Source of the DNA: Pyronema omphalodes
Taxonomy: Eukaryota; Ascomycota; Pezizomycetes; Pezizales; Pyronemataceae
Assembly (NCBI GenBank): GCA_024516155.1
Contig: JAJJXM010000017.1
Location: 496,001-560,000, forward strand
Reading direction: 5' to 3'
DNA: 64,000 nucleotides
Shown here piece by piece: positions 26,034 through 38,196 of this stretch (positions are counted from its first letter, which is position 1; each line of letters opens with the position of its first letter). Below the pieces are notes generated by a model. It made no database searches. It was not told the origin of the DNA and saw nothing but the letters and a program-made list of their open reading frames with translations. The translations under genes were made by a program, and so were the position numbers.

Positions 26034-28489
26034 ATGTCGGTGGCCGTCGATTCGGACGACGAAGATCAGACGTTGGAATCTCTTACGAGGTCTTTGACGA
26101 TGGAGCGTCCTCCGGTATCGCCGTCGCTCAGCCCGACCGTTGCCGTTTGCTGTTGTGGTAGCGACTCGTGCGAGAGTCTTCGAAAGACACAGACAATGCT
26201 ACAGGACCTTGAAAACCAAATGCGAATAGCAGGTACACTTGGTAAGGTCAGTAGTAAATTTCAAAAGCTTCTTTTACTTTTTAAATTTTATCCATAATGT
26301 TCGCTGTTTTTTTTTTCTATGTGTCCTGCATGTTTCTCGGGAGCTGGTATTTGTACTCTCCCCAGCAATAGAGCTTGTCCTGTCTACCCGTTGCTTGTCT
26401 CTCTTATGTGGTTTCTTACCGCGTTCCGTTAACCTCGTGCCGTTACCCCAAACTCACACGCGCATTCTGTCCTGCCCTGCCCTGTCCTGCCCATTTAATG
26501 TGCAATCATATCTAGATCGCAAATATTGGGTTGTTGCTTCATGCAGATACAACGTGCATTATCATCGCACTTTCGTATAATGAATCTGTCGGTTGCTGAC
26601 GAGATCACCCGGATGCGGGTACCTGTAGGCATTACTCAACCGTCATGAACGTTCGATGGCCGAAGCAGAATCCCGCGAGAGAGAAGCATCAAATACGATT
26701 AGCAAGCTAGAAGAGACAAATTCAAAGCTAGAAGCAGAGAATCTGAATACTAAAGAGGAAAATGAAAAACTTATTGAAGCCTTGGAAAGGTTAACTTCCG
26801 ACATGGTTCTTTCGGAGCTTCGGGTCAAAGAACTCCAGCAGGATCTTGATGCTACTCATGTATGCCATTCATCATACGTTTTTATTATAACATTGATAAT
26901 AATTGTGTGACGTATAGGCAGAGTTATCACGGGTCTCCGCACATGCTGCCCGCACCGCCGTTCTCGAAGCTCAACTTGCAGTTCTAGAAAGCGAGCAAGC
27001 CGAGCTTCGCAACACAATTGCCACGACACGGGAGGAAGAAATCGCCGCCCGGCACAGATGGCAGAGGGCCGAGAAGCAACTCGCTGAGCTTGAAAACCAG
27101 CTCGATAGAATCTTGCAAGAGCACAACGTTGAGAAAGTCCGATCCGAGAATATTCGGGAGCGACTGGAACAGCGGAAGCTTCAGCTACAACGCGAAGGCA
27201 ACGGCTCTAATCCCATGGCTGACAAGGGAGCTCTCTCTCGGTTCATGAAAGAGATCCTTGCGGAAAATGGTCATCTCCAACTCGGTATTGCAGAGCTCCG
27301 AGATCTATTGGCTCAGTCCCAAGAAGAAGTTGATAAACTCCGTCACCAGCTTGAAAACTTCGAATCTTCCAACATCCAACATGCTCCTTTACCAGACCGT
27401 ATCTTGAGCCCCTCCCTCTCAATGGAGCTTGCAACTGGGGCTACAGCTGCTGCAGCTGGAGCAGCCATCTCAGTGGTTCATCATCACCACCACTACCCCA
27501 CTCCCGCCGCCCCAAAACAACTCCACCAAAAACCCCGCCTACGCCCCAAGAAGAAGAGAACTCCCGCTGTCGAGCATCTCAACGCACTTCGCATCAAAAA
27601 CCTCGAATCCTCCGGCCCCTCCTCAGCGCCATCAGGCAGCAAGCGCTGGTCGACCTCAACTGGTGCCTACAGTTCCTCACCTCCAAGCAGCTTCCGGGAG
27701 TCATCCATCTTTGACCGCTATGAAACCGAAGACGCCTCCTCCAGGCCCACGTCTGTGGATAGTAACTACCCACCCCCTTGGCCGAAGAAGCCCACCTGGG
27801 GTCATGCCCGCTACCCCAGCAACGCTCCCCCACCATTCACCATTCTCCACACCACTGAAGAGATCTCGGAATCTTCCGAGCCTTCTGGTAGTCCCATAGT
27901 TGGTAACAACGGCTTCAATAACACTGGCTTTGATGGAGATTACGAAGCCCCACGTCCAGCTTTACGACGCATGCGATCCCACGACTCCATCCTCTCCATC
28001 AAACTTGATCAACACCAACACCACCAATCCCTCGCACCACCAGGAGAATACCTCAGCGCCACACTATCCGTATCCCGAAAATCTAGTGGATCCTTCAATA
28101 CTCGTACCCCTCTCCCGCTCCTTCGTCCCCAGGATCGAGATTCTGATTATGCCACAGCTATCGTTCAACGGGTTGAAGTTGGTGAGGTTCATAGTAACTT
28201 CCATGTTTCCATTGGCGCTTATGATAGACTACGTGGACTACAAGAAGCTAGGAGAAGAAGTAGTGGTGTCAGTGGTACCAACGCAGCCGCGGGATCAGAG
28301 GATCAGAGAAAGAAGTCGGGTTGGTTCTGGAAATATGTTACCCTGGCTCCTGGAGGTTGGAAACCGGGTAGAGAAGAGAGACCACAGACTAGAGAGGGGG
28401 ATCAGACAACGAAGAAAAAAGTTGCTGTGGAGGTACTGGATGAGGAGTTGTTGAGGGAAAGTTTGGTAGACGGGCCGGGGTTGAGTTAG
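26034..28489 (+). CDS. Conserved fungal coiled-coil protein of unknown function
   Basis: Exons 26034-26246, 26629-26859 and 26918-28489 (213 + 231 + 1572 nt) give 671 aa, all in phase 0. The N-terminus is acidic and Ser-rich and carries a Cys cluster (CCCGSDSC). From about residue 50 to 260 the protein is predicted to be a nearly continuous coiled coil (for example KLEETNSKLEAENLNTKEEN, and LESEQAELRNTI after the second intron). A further conserved-looking helix follows (FMKEILAENGHLQLGIAELR). The C-terminal half is disordered and Ser/Pro-rich, with an Ala run, a stretch of five His and a basic KKKR. Near the end is an aromatic patch, GWFWKYVTLAPGGW. It resembles Sec2/golgin-type coiled coils in general, but I do not see the Sec2 exchange signature and assign no function. 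Intron 1 is long (382 nt). Confidence 0.85.
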
Positions 28490-29540
28490 GTGCTTGCTAC
28501 GGCTCTGATGTTGGGACTTGGTGCGAGTGAATTGAAGGCTCAAAGACGTGGGTAATATGGGCGTGCATAACAGATGCATGCCTACTAGAGGGGGTGTGGA
28601 GGAGCGTGCGGGGGTGGAGAGAGGAGGGTGAGGGATAATGTGGCGAATCGTCGTTGACGATCATAAGGGTTTTTTTTCCTCGGTTTTCCTTGGTTCGGTT
28701 TTGCTTGACTCGGTTGTGCAGTTTGCGTAGAGTTCATTCCTTCCTTTCGTGTTTTTGGTTATGATGGATGCATGATGTCTTTTGCGTTGCTTTTTGGCTT
28801 TTGCTTTTTGGTTTTTCACTTCACTTTGCTTGTGTTTTGTTTGCGTTTGTTTTGTCTGTTTTTGGGGCATCTGTCGGGCGTTTTTTTGTTCTGGGTTTTT
28901 AGCGGTATTTGTTGTTGACTTTTTGATTGGATATATTATGGATATATTAGGGTTTCCTGTGTTTCCTGTGTTTTTTTTGTTTTTTTGTTATTGTGTGTTG
29001 TGTTTGAATTTTGTCTTTTTTGTTTCTATTTGACTTTGCTTGCTTTGATTTCCTTGCGATATACCATCATCATATTACAGCCATTTGGATTTGGGGGAGA
29101 CATGGGAAATATGGGTTTAATAGCTTGTGGGATGTGTTGTAGAAATTGTTGAAATTGCTGAAAGTCATGGGATTAAAGCTAGGGGATATCATGTGGTTTT
29201 CTTTTTTCTAGTTCGGATTTTATATTTCCTCTTTTTCATATATTCTTTTTCCTATCTCAGATTTTATATTTCATACTGCATCTCTTTTTTTCTGTAGTTT
29301 TCATTGTCGTTATTGGATTTTGTTTTTGTTTTTGTTTCTGTTTTTTATTGTGTTTTTCTTGATCTTTTCTCCTTTTCCTTTTTCTCTGTCTCTGTCTCTA
29401 TCTCTGTCTTTGGTTCAATTTGCTCTTTTGGTTCGGATTGGTTTAGTAGATATAAGGGTATGTAGGTAGGGTAGGTAGGTAGAGAGCTAGAGAGGTATAA
29501 GGGTATACGACACTCATTTGTAGGCATACATATACATACA

Positions 29541-29641
29541 TAGCATATAGCATAGCATAGCATAGCATAGCATAGCATAGCATAGCATAGCATAGCATAG
29601 CATAGCATAGCATAGCATATAGCATAGCATAGCATAGCATA
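29541..29641. repeat. (CATAG)n pentanucleotide array
   Basis: About 19 copies of CATAG with two ATAT interruptions. The same pentamer forms the larger array at 46041-46195. Confidence 0.95.
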
Positions 29642-30119
29642 CATATACAAATCGATGTCATACATAGCATACAAATCATACCTATACATATCGATGTCAT
29701 ACATATACCCATCATACATCATACATAGCATACATATCATACATATCATATCTATCGCATGCATACATAGCATATATCATTCATAGCATACGCATACGCA
29801 TAACAAAAACAACTCTCCATATCCATCATATCCATCATTCCTATCATCTCATTCCTATCATCTCATTTCATTCCTCATTATTTCATTTCTCGGACTCCAC
29901 CCCGGATTTCACAAAACACAAACCGCCGCAGTTAACTCGGCGTCTTTTTACATCGAATCCATATTCAATATATGACGCGCAGAGTTCTCGGAGTTCAAAC
30001 TTTGTTTGGTGGGTATATATAGAGTCAGTTGGTAGCATAGATTATATATATGATATATATTATATATATGATGTATATACTCGTTTTTTTTTTATTTCTT
30101 GCCAAAAAATATATTGGTT

Positions 30120-30225
30120 TAGTAAAGAAATAGAAAGAAATAATAGAGAAATATAAATAATAATAAAGAAATAATAAAGAAAATGAAGAAATAAAGAAAT
30201 AAAGAAATAAAGAAATAAGTCTACA
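30120..30225. repeat. A-rich (AAAGAAAT)n / (AATAAAG)n repeat
   Basis: Diverged purine-rich tandem units. The last five copies (AAAGAAAT) are nearly perfect. Confidence 0.85.
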
Positions 30226-31182
30226 TATTCATATATTCACTCAATATTATTTTTATTTCAATATAGTAAAATACCGCGGTTAGGTCGGGTATATATTATG
30301 ATCGACGGGTGTGGAGTGTGTTGATGTGTTGATTTGTTGATGTGTCGGGTGTTGGGTGTTGGGTGCTGGGTGTCAATGTGATGTCAATGTGTTTCGGTGT
30401 TCGGTGTTTCGGTGTTCGGTGTTTGCTGTCAATGTGTTTTGTTATTTTGTTATTTGGTTATTTGGTTATTTTAGTTCCATAGACGCTTTGTCCAAGTGAA
30501 GATCATTAATTTTGGTGTGGAGGGCACGGTTGTTATTGGCTGTATCGATAGTGGATAGTGGATAAGGAACAGATCTTTGGGCCCCGGGGTTTCTTTGGGT
30601 GTTCTTTTCTTTGGTTATTGCTTATCGATAATCACTCATTAGAAACCCCGAATTAGATATCTAATCACGACTGCATATCTCTCAGAAAAGGGTCGACAAA
30701 CAAATGATACCGATATGTATGAATAAGGATAAAAAAATGATCCTATTTCAACTAAAAAGAATGAATCCAAAAAACTATGTACATAACATAATATAACGTA
30801 ACATTACATTACACACAAAACAAAGCAATCCCGTTCCATAAAACTCCGGTAAAAAGCACTTTTTTTTAAAAGCCCTGAACTATTTTTTTTTTCTTGATGC
30901 GTTTGAGGATTTCCTGCTGGTTTGGAGGGAGGGGAGGGTCCGATTTGGGTTGCTGGGTTGATGAATGGATTGGTTGGATGATTTGCTGCTGGTGCTGAGG
31001 GTAGTATCTAGGTTTTCTTTCCCATTCTGCTCGGAATAGAGAGAAGCAGGTAAGGCATGGAAAGCTCTCCGTCAGGTAAGCGAAATCCCAGTCCCGTAAC
31101 ATTTGTTCCCATCTCCATGACCTTCTCCCTCTCCATGGCTCTTCCCCGCCTTGCCTCACCGTCCATACCACATTGATAGCAA

Positions 31183-32022
31183 TTACTCAGGCACAACCTT
31201 ACCCCTTCTCTGTCTCCTCTCCTCAACCCTCTTACGATCCTCCTCAAACTTCCTAACCAACTCGACCTGCTTCTGTTTCCTCTCCTCGCGCAACTGGAAT
31301 CTATAGAATCCGGCCGCCTTATTCTCCTCCTCCTGTTTCCGTTTCTCCTCCAAAATCCTCTTAGCCTCCTCCATCGAAGCCGCACCATTCCTTCCTCCTC
31401 TAGTAACAGTAATAAACCCATCCTCATCCGCCACAGCTCTTTTCTTAGCCGCGATTCTCGCCGCTTCTTCAGAGGCCTCAAAGCGCATTATAAACGCATC
31501 CAAATTCGCCTGTAGAATCGCGGTAGATGGGAAACGCGCTTTATGTAGCTGAGTATAACGGGACAAACCGATAGGGGAGGAACTCGGTAAAACAGCAGGT
31601 TTTTTACTGGTAACTTTAGATGCGGCTTGTAAAGTTGCGGTTGCTGATGCGCTGTCGATAAAACGGATTACTGCGGTAGATCCGGTGGCATGTAATGCGG
31701 GTACGGAGGGAAGAGACGGAATTGGAGTGGCTTCTTGTTGCTCGTGTTTACGCTTCTTTTGAAGAATTGGTACTGGTGCTGGGGAAATGGAAATCGGCTC
31801 GGAATCCCAGATCACGGCATCTACGCGTCCTCCGCCGATGCTGCTGAAAAGATTGCGGAGCTGTCCCTCGGTGGAGTCAACGGGAAGGTTTACGGCGAAG
31901 AGGGAGCGTGCATCGTCAGCGCTAGGAACACGAGGGTTATGCCGACGAAGGTAAAGGGTATGTTGAACCCCATTGTCGAGTTGGAGATACAGCGAGGTGT
32001 AATCGCTTGGTTGTTTCGTCAT
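31183..32022 (-). CDS. RRP7: Ribosomal RNA processing protein 7 (Rrp7)
   Basis: A single exon of 279 aa (yeast Rrp7 is 297 aa). The chosen start, MTKQPSDYTSLYLQL, matches where the family begins. The N-terminal half has a degenerate RRM-like fold: YLRRHNPRVPSADDARSLFAVNLPVDSTEGQLRNLF gives the first strand and helix, and GSTAVIRFIDSASATAT the third strand. The C-terminal half carries the Rrp7 signature: DEDGFITVTRGGR, then GFYRFQLREERKQKQ and VRKFEEDRKRVEERRQRR. Rrp7 acts in the nucleolus within the UTP-C/CURI module of the small-subunit processome, needed for 18S rRNA maturation. The frame stays open upstream to an ATG at 32250, which would add 76 residues of non-conserved sequence. It runs in the same direction as DMC1, 1.97 kb away. 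Confidence 0.92.
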   Translation of the reverse strand: MTKQPSDYTSLYLQLDNGVQHTLYLRRHNPRVPSADDARSLFAVNLPVDSTEGQLRNLFSSIGGGRVDAVIWDSEPISISPAPVPILQKKRKHEQQEATPIPSLPSVPALHATGSTAVIRFIDSASATATLQAASKVTSKKPAVLPSSSPIGLSRYTQLHKARFPSTAILQANLDAFIMRFEASEEAARIAAKKRAVADEDGFITVTRGGRNGAASMEEAKRILEEKRKQEEENKAAGFYRFQLREERKQKQVELVRKFEEDRKRVEERRQRRGKVVPE

Positions 32023-33992
32023 TTTGTTCGGCTCGGCGAAATGTCCTGGATGGGAAAAATTCGGGAAGGAAGATTGCAGATCGGGTGTATCGTCTTTTCT
32101 GTTTTCCTTTACTGTGCGAGGTTGAAATAAGCTGTGGCACAGGTCCCGCGATGTTGCAGAGAATTCGTTGATGTTATTTCTTTCTGGTGAAGTTTCTTGA
32201 CGTTGCGCTTTGCTGCTGTTGCTTCTGCCGATGCTGAAAATGTTGTGCATGGATCAGGGATTGTCAAATATGGGTACCAGACGGATGTTGCATGGCTAGC
32301 TTAGCTGAGCTTAGCTTAGCTTATACGCTAGCTTAATATGCACAAGACTCCAGTAGTGGGATGCTGCCCACGACTGCCTGTTACCTTTAACCCATCTATA
32401 CACTCCCCAATTTTTCCCCCTTCCAAATGATCAACATCTATCCCAAAAAATTATTATTACAATAACCCCCGTAAAACATCCCAATACATTCAATAGTCCC
32501 CATATATCTAACTACTTCTGTACAAATCCTCGGGAAAGGAAGCGAACGGCTACTTAAGGCATACATATAGGCACCATGGAATGATGGGACCAACATACAC
32601 AGTACCCGTAAATACACGGCAACGGCGAAATAAACACGGGAACCATTTTTTCGTTTTATATAATCTGATACACTAAAATCTTTCCTTCCGTATCCCTTCC
32701 CTTCCATTCCATTCCATTCCCTCCCGTATATATATATAAACATATTTCCTCCATTGCAGCGCTACGCTCTATACTCAATAAGCTACTCCATTCTACTTCA
32801 CTTCGCTTTACTATTCGTTATATAATCTTAAATTCCGTTGATTACCTGTTGTAGATTTGTTGTAAAAATAGTGAAAATAGTGATATATACATACACGGAT
32901 ATTTTATCCGGATAATATATGAGGACAATATGGATATTATCCGTGGTAAAGTTGCATAACACTCTCTCTTCCCTTCCCTTCCCTTCCCTTCGCTTCCCGC
33001 TCACGAAGTTCCCGGGAGTTAGGGATTCGGAATGTAAGGTCTAGGAAGGGAAAGGAAAGCCTAGCCTAGCCTAGCCAAAGAAAAGCAAAAGAAGGGAATT
33101 GAGTTGAATTGAGTTGAGTTTAGCTACTAGCTACAGAGTTTCCCAATGGATGAATGTATATTTGCACCAACATTCAGAAAGAAAGATGAATATGTGTATG
33201 GATGCATGCAGGTTTGGATGTATGAATGAATGGATGTATGAATGAATGTATGTACCAATTGTTAAATAGAATGAATACCATTATTCCCATTCCCCATTGT
33301 CTTTTTATTCCCATTTTCATTCCCATTCACACTTCGTTCTCTATTCTTTCCATTAGATATACATCGGGACATATATGCTCAGATACTTAAGAGAACAGTT
33401 TTAACTGCTGTTGTGCTGTTGTGATGTATGTACATTGTAGAGTACCATGATTTGATTCCCATTATATATTAGATTGACCTGTTTTCTACAGTTTGTAATC
33501 TGAACTCAGGAGAAGTATATACACGTGTAGTTTTTGTGTGGGGATAAAAGATTATTTTGATGGGGTTTGATTTGAGGGCTTTGGGTCTGGTTGGAATGGT
33601 GATTGTGTTTTGATAAGGTTCACCATGTAGGGAGGGGGATATCGAATATTGCTTTGGCTGGTATTCTGTAGGATAGCTCTTCCGGTGAGAAGGATTGGGT
33701 GGGAGGAGAAACGAAGAAATTCATATGACAAAGACATTTTTATTTCGTAATTCAACAAACACCCATTACAAACAAAATCATGCAACCGCTGTTAACATTT
33801 TGATATATTTTCATCCAAGGATACGATGTACCCATTTCATCAACCATTCCTGTAACTCGTGACCCGTAACCTACGTAATCTCCAACCCATTCAGATTGTC
33901 TAATTAATATTCATATCCGTTACTCCGTTTTTCTTTTCTCCAAGAAAGTACTAGAAGATTCCCCTGTGGTAGTATACGCATACCCACCTTAT
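32023..33992. other. Spacer upstream of RRP7 and downstream of DMC1
   Basis: It includes the open 76-codon upstream extension of RRP7 (32023-32250). Farther out are AGCTTAGCTTAG repeats at 32298-32335, a (TTCCC)n tract at about 32970-32990, CTAGCCTAGC repeats at 33060-33076 and GTATGAATGAATG repeats at 33215-33255. No other gene was recognised. Confidence 0.5.
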
Positions 33993-36251
33993 CTAGGCCC
34001 CAACAGGATCCGAGATTCCACTATAACAAGGCAATATATTGATTAGCAATCATAATAAACTCTATGGCAATGACGGAAATGACAAACCCGTTGGTGATAA
34101 TGTAAGTAGCTTCACGTTCGGGGCAATCGGGAGAGTCCTGCAGCTTGGCTACTCGCTCTTCACCACGTCCTTTTCTCTATGATGGTGTGTTAGAATATTC
34201 CAATATACCGGCTTCTTAATTCCAATTTTTAAGGGGTCATGGGAACCATACCAAAAGGATTCGAGTTGCTGATGCGTGGGCTAGAACGTGTCTATTGATA
34301 CCATGATCAGGAACTTATTCATATCTATCAAGTGGAATGTTTCAAGAAAATCGTGGGATGAGATTTTTTATTCATACCCTCCGACTGGTTTACGTCTATA
34401 ATATCAGTTGTTAGTTATCAAGCTAGTCATGGTCATTGATTATCGTGGGGAAACACAGAAATAACATACCCATCCGCACTTGCAAACAAGGCACTTGCTC
34501 CCGGGTCACTCTGCACTTGATTGGTCTTGTTTTTCAGAATAGATTAGTTAAGAATAACCAATACGTAGATATCGGGATATGTTATGTACCATCAACACGG
34601 CAACGTTAAATTCTACCGGAGATCGAATGTCAGTGATTGATTAAATGAAACAGGGAATATTATACTGGGAACATACCTTCAGCCATGTGGGAAAGCTTTG
34701 CCAACATTTGTCCCAGTTTTTGTTGACGTCTAGATGCAGGGCAACGGTTAGTGATGAAACATACCAAGAAGGAATCGGGAACATACTCAGAAAGCTCACC
34801 ACGTCCACAGAAATCGACTCGGAAACAAGCCATGATGCTGTCAACAATCTGACCTGTCATCAGTACCAACCCGAAGCAGCAGTTGTCCATTGAATATTTA
34901 AAAACCAACCAGAAGTCTATATTCATTCGTAGCGAAGCTCTGGCAAAGACCATTGAGAAGTTCCAACTGATGTTCAGAGTTCAAAGCTCTTCCGTAAATG
35001 ATATTCTCACAAGCCATATCACCATCCACCCCAAACCTCTCAGCAATTTGCTTGATACGTTCGGGACGGAACGTTCCCTCAGTATCGATGTATGCAACCT
35101 TTCCTTCTGCGCCACCCTGATCCTTGGGAAGCTGACAGATGACAGAGGCTGTCATACAAAGCTGTGATTTTCCGGTACGGAATTCACCAAATACTTCGGT
35201 GATAGACATAGTTTGAACGCCACCACCCAGCATAGCATCGAAGGATTTGGAACCGGTGGAGATGCGACAAACTTTACGTCGGATGTGGCCCAGTTCTGCG
35301 GCGGTCACAAAATTATATGACGGCGGCTAGAGATGTCGCGAGCGGCGTGGCTGTGTCAGCAAGCGCTGAGCGGCGCGAAGTAACATCAACGTAACAACAA
35401 AGCAACAAATCAAAGCCACAGCAAAGTAACAATCAACAGAGTAAAAGCGGCGCAGCATGATGCGGCGCAGTTTTCTGCGGCTAAAATCGCCTGTAACAAA
35501 AAACAAGGCAAGCACGAGAGCATAAAGTACCCAACTAAGTAGCAAAATCATGCGAGCAAAAATCAAAACGAGTAAGAAAACAAATCGCATAGAGTAAAGA
35601 CAACTTACAGCGCATTTCCCGGCCGCCTCTTTAACCTTTTCAGTTTTCTGCTCCGAGAATCCTAGATAAGAGAAAAAATCTTTGTCAGAATCGCTTGCTT
35701 AGATGCTTAGGTGTTGGATGTGGCGTGCGTGGCGCATGAAGCTTGAAACATGAAACCACTGTAGATCGAGGCGACCAAAGTGAAGAAAGTAAACAACGCG
35801 AAGTAATGCTCAGTAATTCGCATTAATCCCACAACATCAGATATCACGCACCTTTGATCTTCGAAAGATTTCGTCTAGTCGCAGCACAAACCGCCTATAC
35901 GTAACATATCCTCATTAGCCATCTTTTCCATCGTGATCACACAAATCCGTGATAATCTGTGAAGAAGGCTTTTAAACCCCCATGACATACCGCGATAGTC
36001 CAGTACCCAGCAGCCTTGAGCTTATTAATATCACTCGCTCCAATACCTAAATAACATTAGTTCCAAGAACCCTATATCAATGTAGCAATAGAGTAGATCA
36101 AAGTAGATATTATATACCGTGCGATTGAAGTTGATCAATTTCGACGATTCCATTGGTTTCCTATATCGGTAATCAGTACAATTCCCTATCCCCGGGTGCG
36201 ATACCATACATCATCATCGCCCTCAAAGTCGACAGTATCCTCACGAGTCAT
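33993..36251 (-). CDS. DMC1: Meiotic recombinase Dmc1 (RecA/Rad51 family)
   Basis: Fourteen exons on the minus strand: 36251-36210, 36160-36118, 36046-35991, 35894-35852, 35661-35609, 35326-34910, 34848-34787, 34729-34677, 34612-34590, 34525-34470, 34395-34378, 34291-34252, 34176-34088 and 34020-33993. They sum to 1023 nt (340 aa), the usual Dmc1 size. The N-terminal helix-hairpin-helix ([18 protein letters not shown]) is followed by the RecA core. This has Walker A GEFRTGKS (126-133), [13 protein letters not shown], Walker B LLIVD (217-221) and the DNA-binding loops. Dmc1 rather than Rad51 is shown by [20 protein letters not shown] and [17 protein letters not shown]. Dmc1 performs strand exchange between homologues in meiosis. 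After Walker A the sequence is [13 protein letters not shown], where relatives have His in place of Met. Intron 5 is 282 nt; the others are 49-190 nt. Expression is expected in sexual development only, so splicing may go unseen in mycelium RNA. Confidence 0.96.
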
Positions 36252-37077
36252 TTTGTTGTCTATTTTCTCTGTGTCGTAGATATTTTCCGAGAAAAGTGGA
36301 GGTGGAAGACAGTGGTGTTGAAGAAAGATGGAAAGGGAGATGGAGTGAGAATTCTTGAGAACACCCGGTCCAGGTTCATGAAATATCACCATCAAGTGCG
36401 CATCATGAAATATCACGCAAATTAAAAGATCGTCGGAAACACCTCGATGGGTCACAGACACCAAGGTGTTCGCACCACCACGAATAGGGCTATTGAGGGG
36501 CTTTCGATTACGATTACTACAGGTTTGTGCTGTTTGATGCTGCGGTACTTAAGAGTTCCAAATCCCATGCTTTGTCGCAAAAATTTCACATATTACCACT
36601 CTTCTCGGTACTTCTCGGTGCTCGAATCATACTTTCAGTTTCTCTTAAATTTCAAGTTCACTAAACTTTCATATAGTCAAAGAGGAAATATTGCTTAAGC
36701 TTCAGAATTGACAGGTCATTCCCCCATTGACAGACAATATAAACGCCAGACTAATGCGAGCAGTTTGAAAAACGCCGATATATGCATCATACAGAACATA
36801 CAACAGATGACGCATTGAACCACAAACAACGCTGTCTCAGTATATATCAAAAGCTGCAGAACAAATGAATACGGATCAATCGGAACAAATAGTGGAAAGC
36901 GCGGAGCGAGCATGCAGACAATAATCTTTGAAAAAAGTCGAGTCATACACAAAAAAGAAAAGTTCGGCCTCCCAACAGCTATACATAATTGAAAGATGAC
37001 TTTTAACCAATCCTAAATGGTGCCTAGGTATATTTGAACGCTCCTGAAATCACACTTCCACAACTGTCGAGTTGAAC
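36252..37077. other. DMC1 upstream region / GIS2 downstream region
   Basis: A spacer of 826 bp between two same-strand genes. Read on the minus strand it is the promoter of DMC1. It contains two perfect copies of a 14-bp sequence (see the regulatory entry). No gene was recognised. Confidence 0.5.
36376..36416 (-). promoter_or_regulatory. Pair of 14-bp direct repeats upstream of DMC1
   Basis: TCATGAAATATCAC occurs at 36376-36389 and again at 36403-36416, 27 bp apart start to start and about 125-165 bp upstream of the DMC1 start codon. On the coding strand it reads GTGATATTTCATGA. It does not match the yeast Ndt80 middle sporulation element as I know it. A regulator binding site is inferred only from position and repetition. 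Confidence 0.3.

Positions 37078-38196
<1,119 letters not shown>

Larger units (their letters stand above)
28490..31182. other. Spacer between convergent genes, T-rich with microsatellites
   Basis: No gene was recognised. It contains T-rich tracts (28670-29400), the (CATAG)n array at 29541-29641, AT palindromic sequence (TATATATGATATATATTA-like) at about 30030-30080, A-rich AAAGAAAT repeats at 30120-30225 and GTGTT/GGGTGTT repeats at about 30305-30430. Confidence 0.5.

Noticed and set aside
26034..28489. Assignment of the coiled-coil protein as the Rab exchange factor Sec2
   Set aside because: A long coiled coil is present, but the conserved Sec2 exchange signature is not visible; left as unknown.
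31008..31481. 157-codon Arg/Leu-rich minus-strand frame at the RRP7 3' end
   Set aside because: Out-of-frame shadow of the Lys/Glu-rich Rrp7 C-terminus.
35327..35590. Hydrophobic 87-codon frame inside DMC1 intron 5
   Set aside because: It lies wholly in an intron whose removal gives an intact Dmc1. The hydrophobicity comes from T-rich intron sequence.
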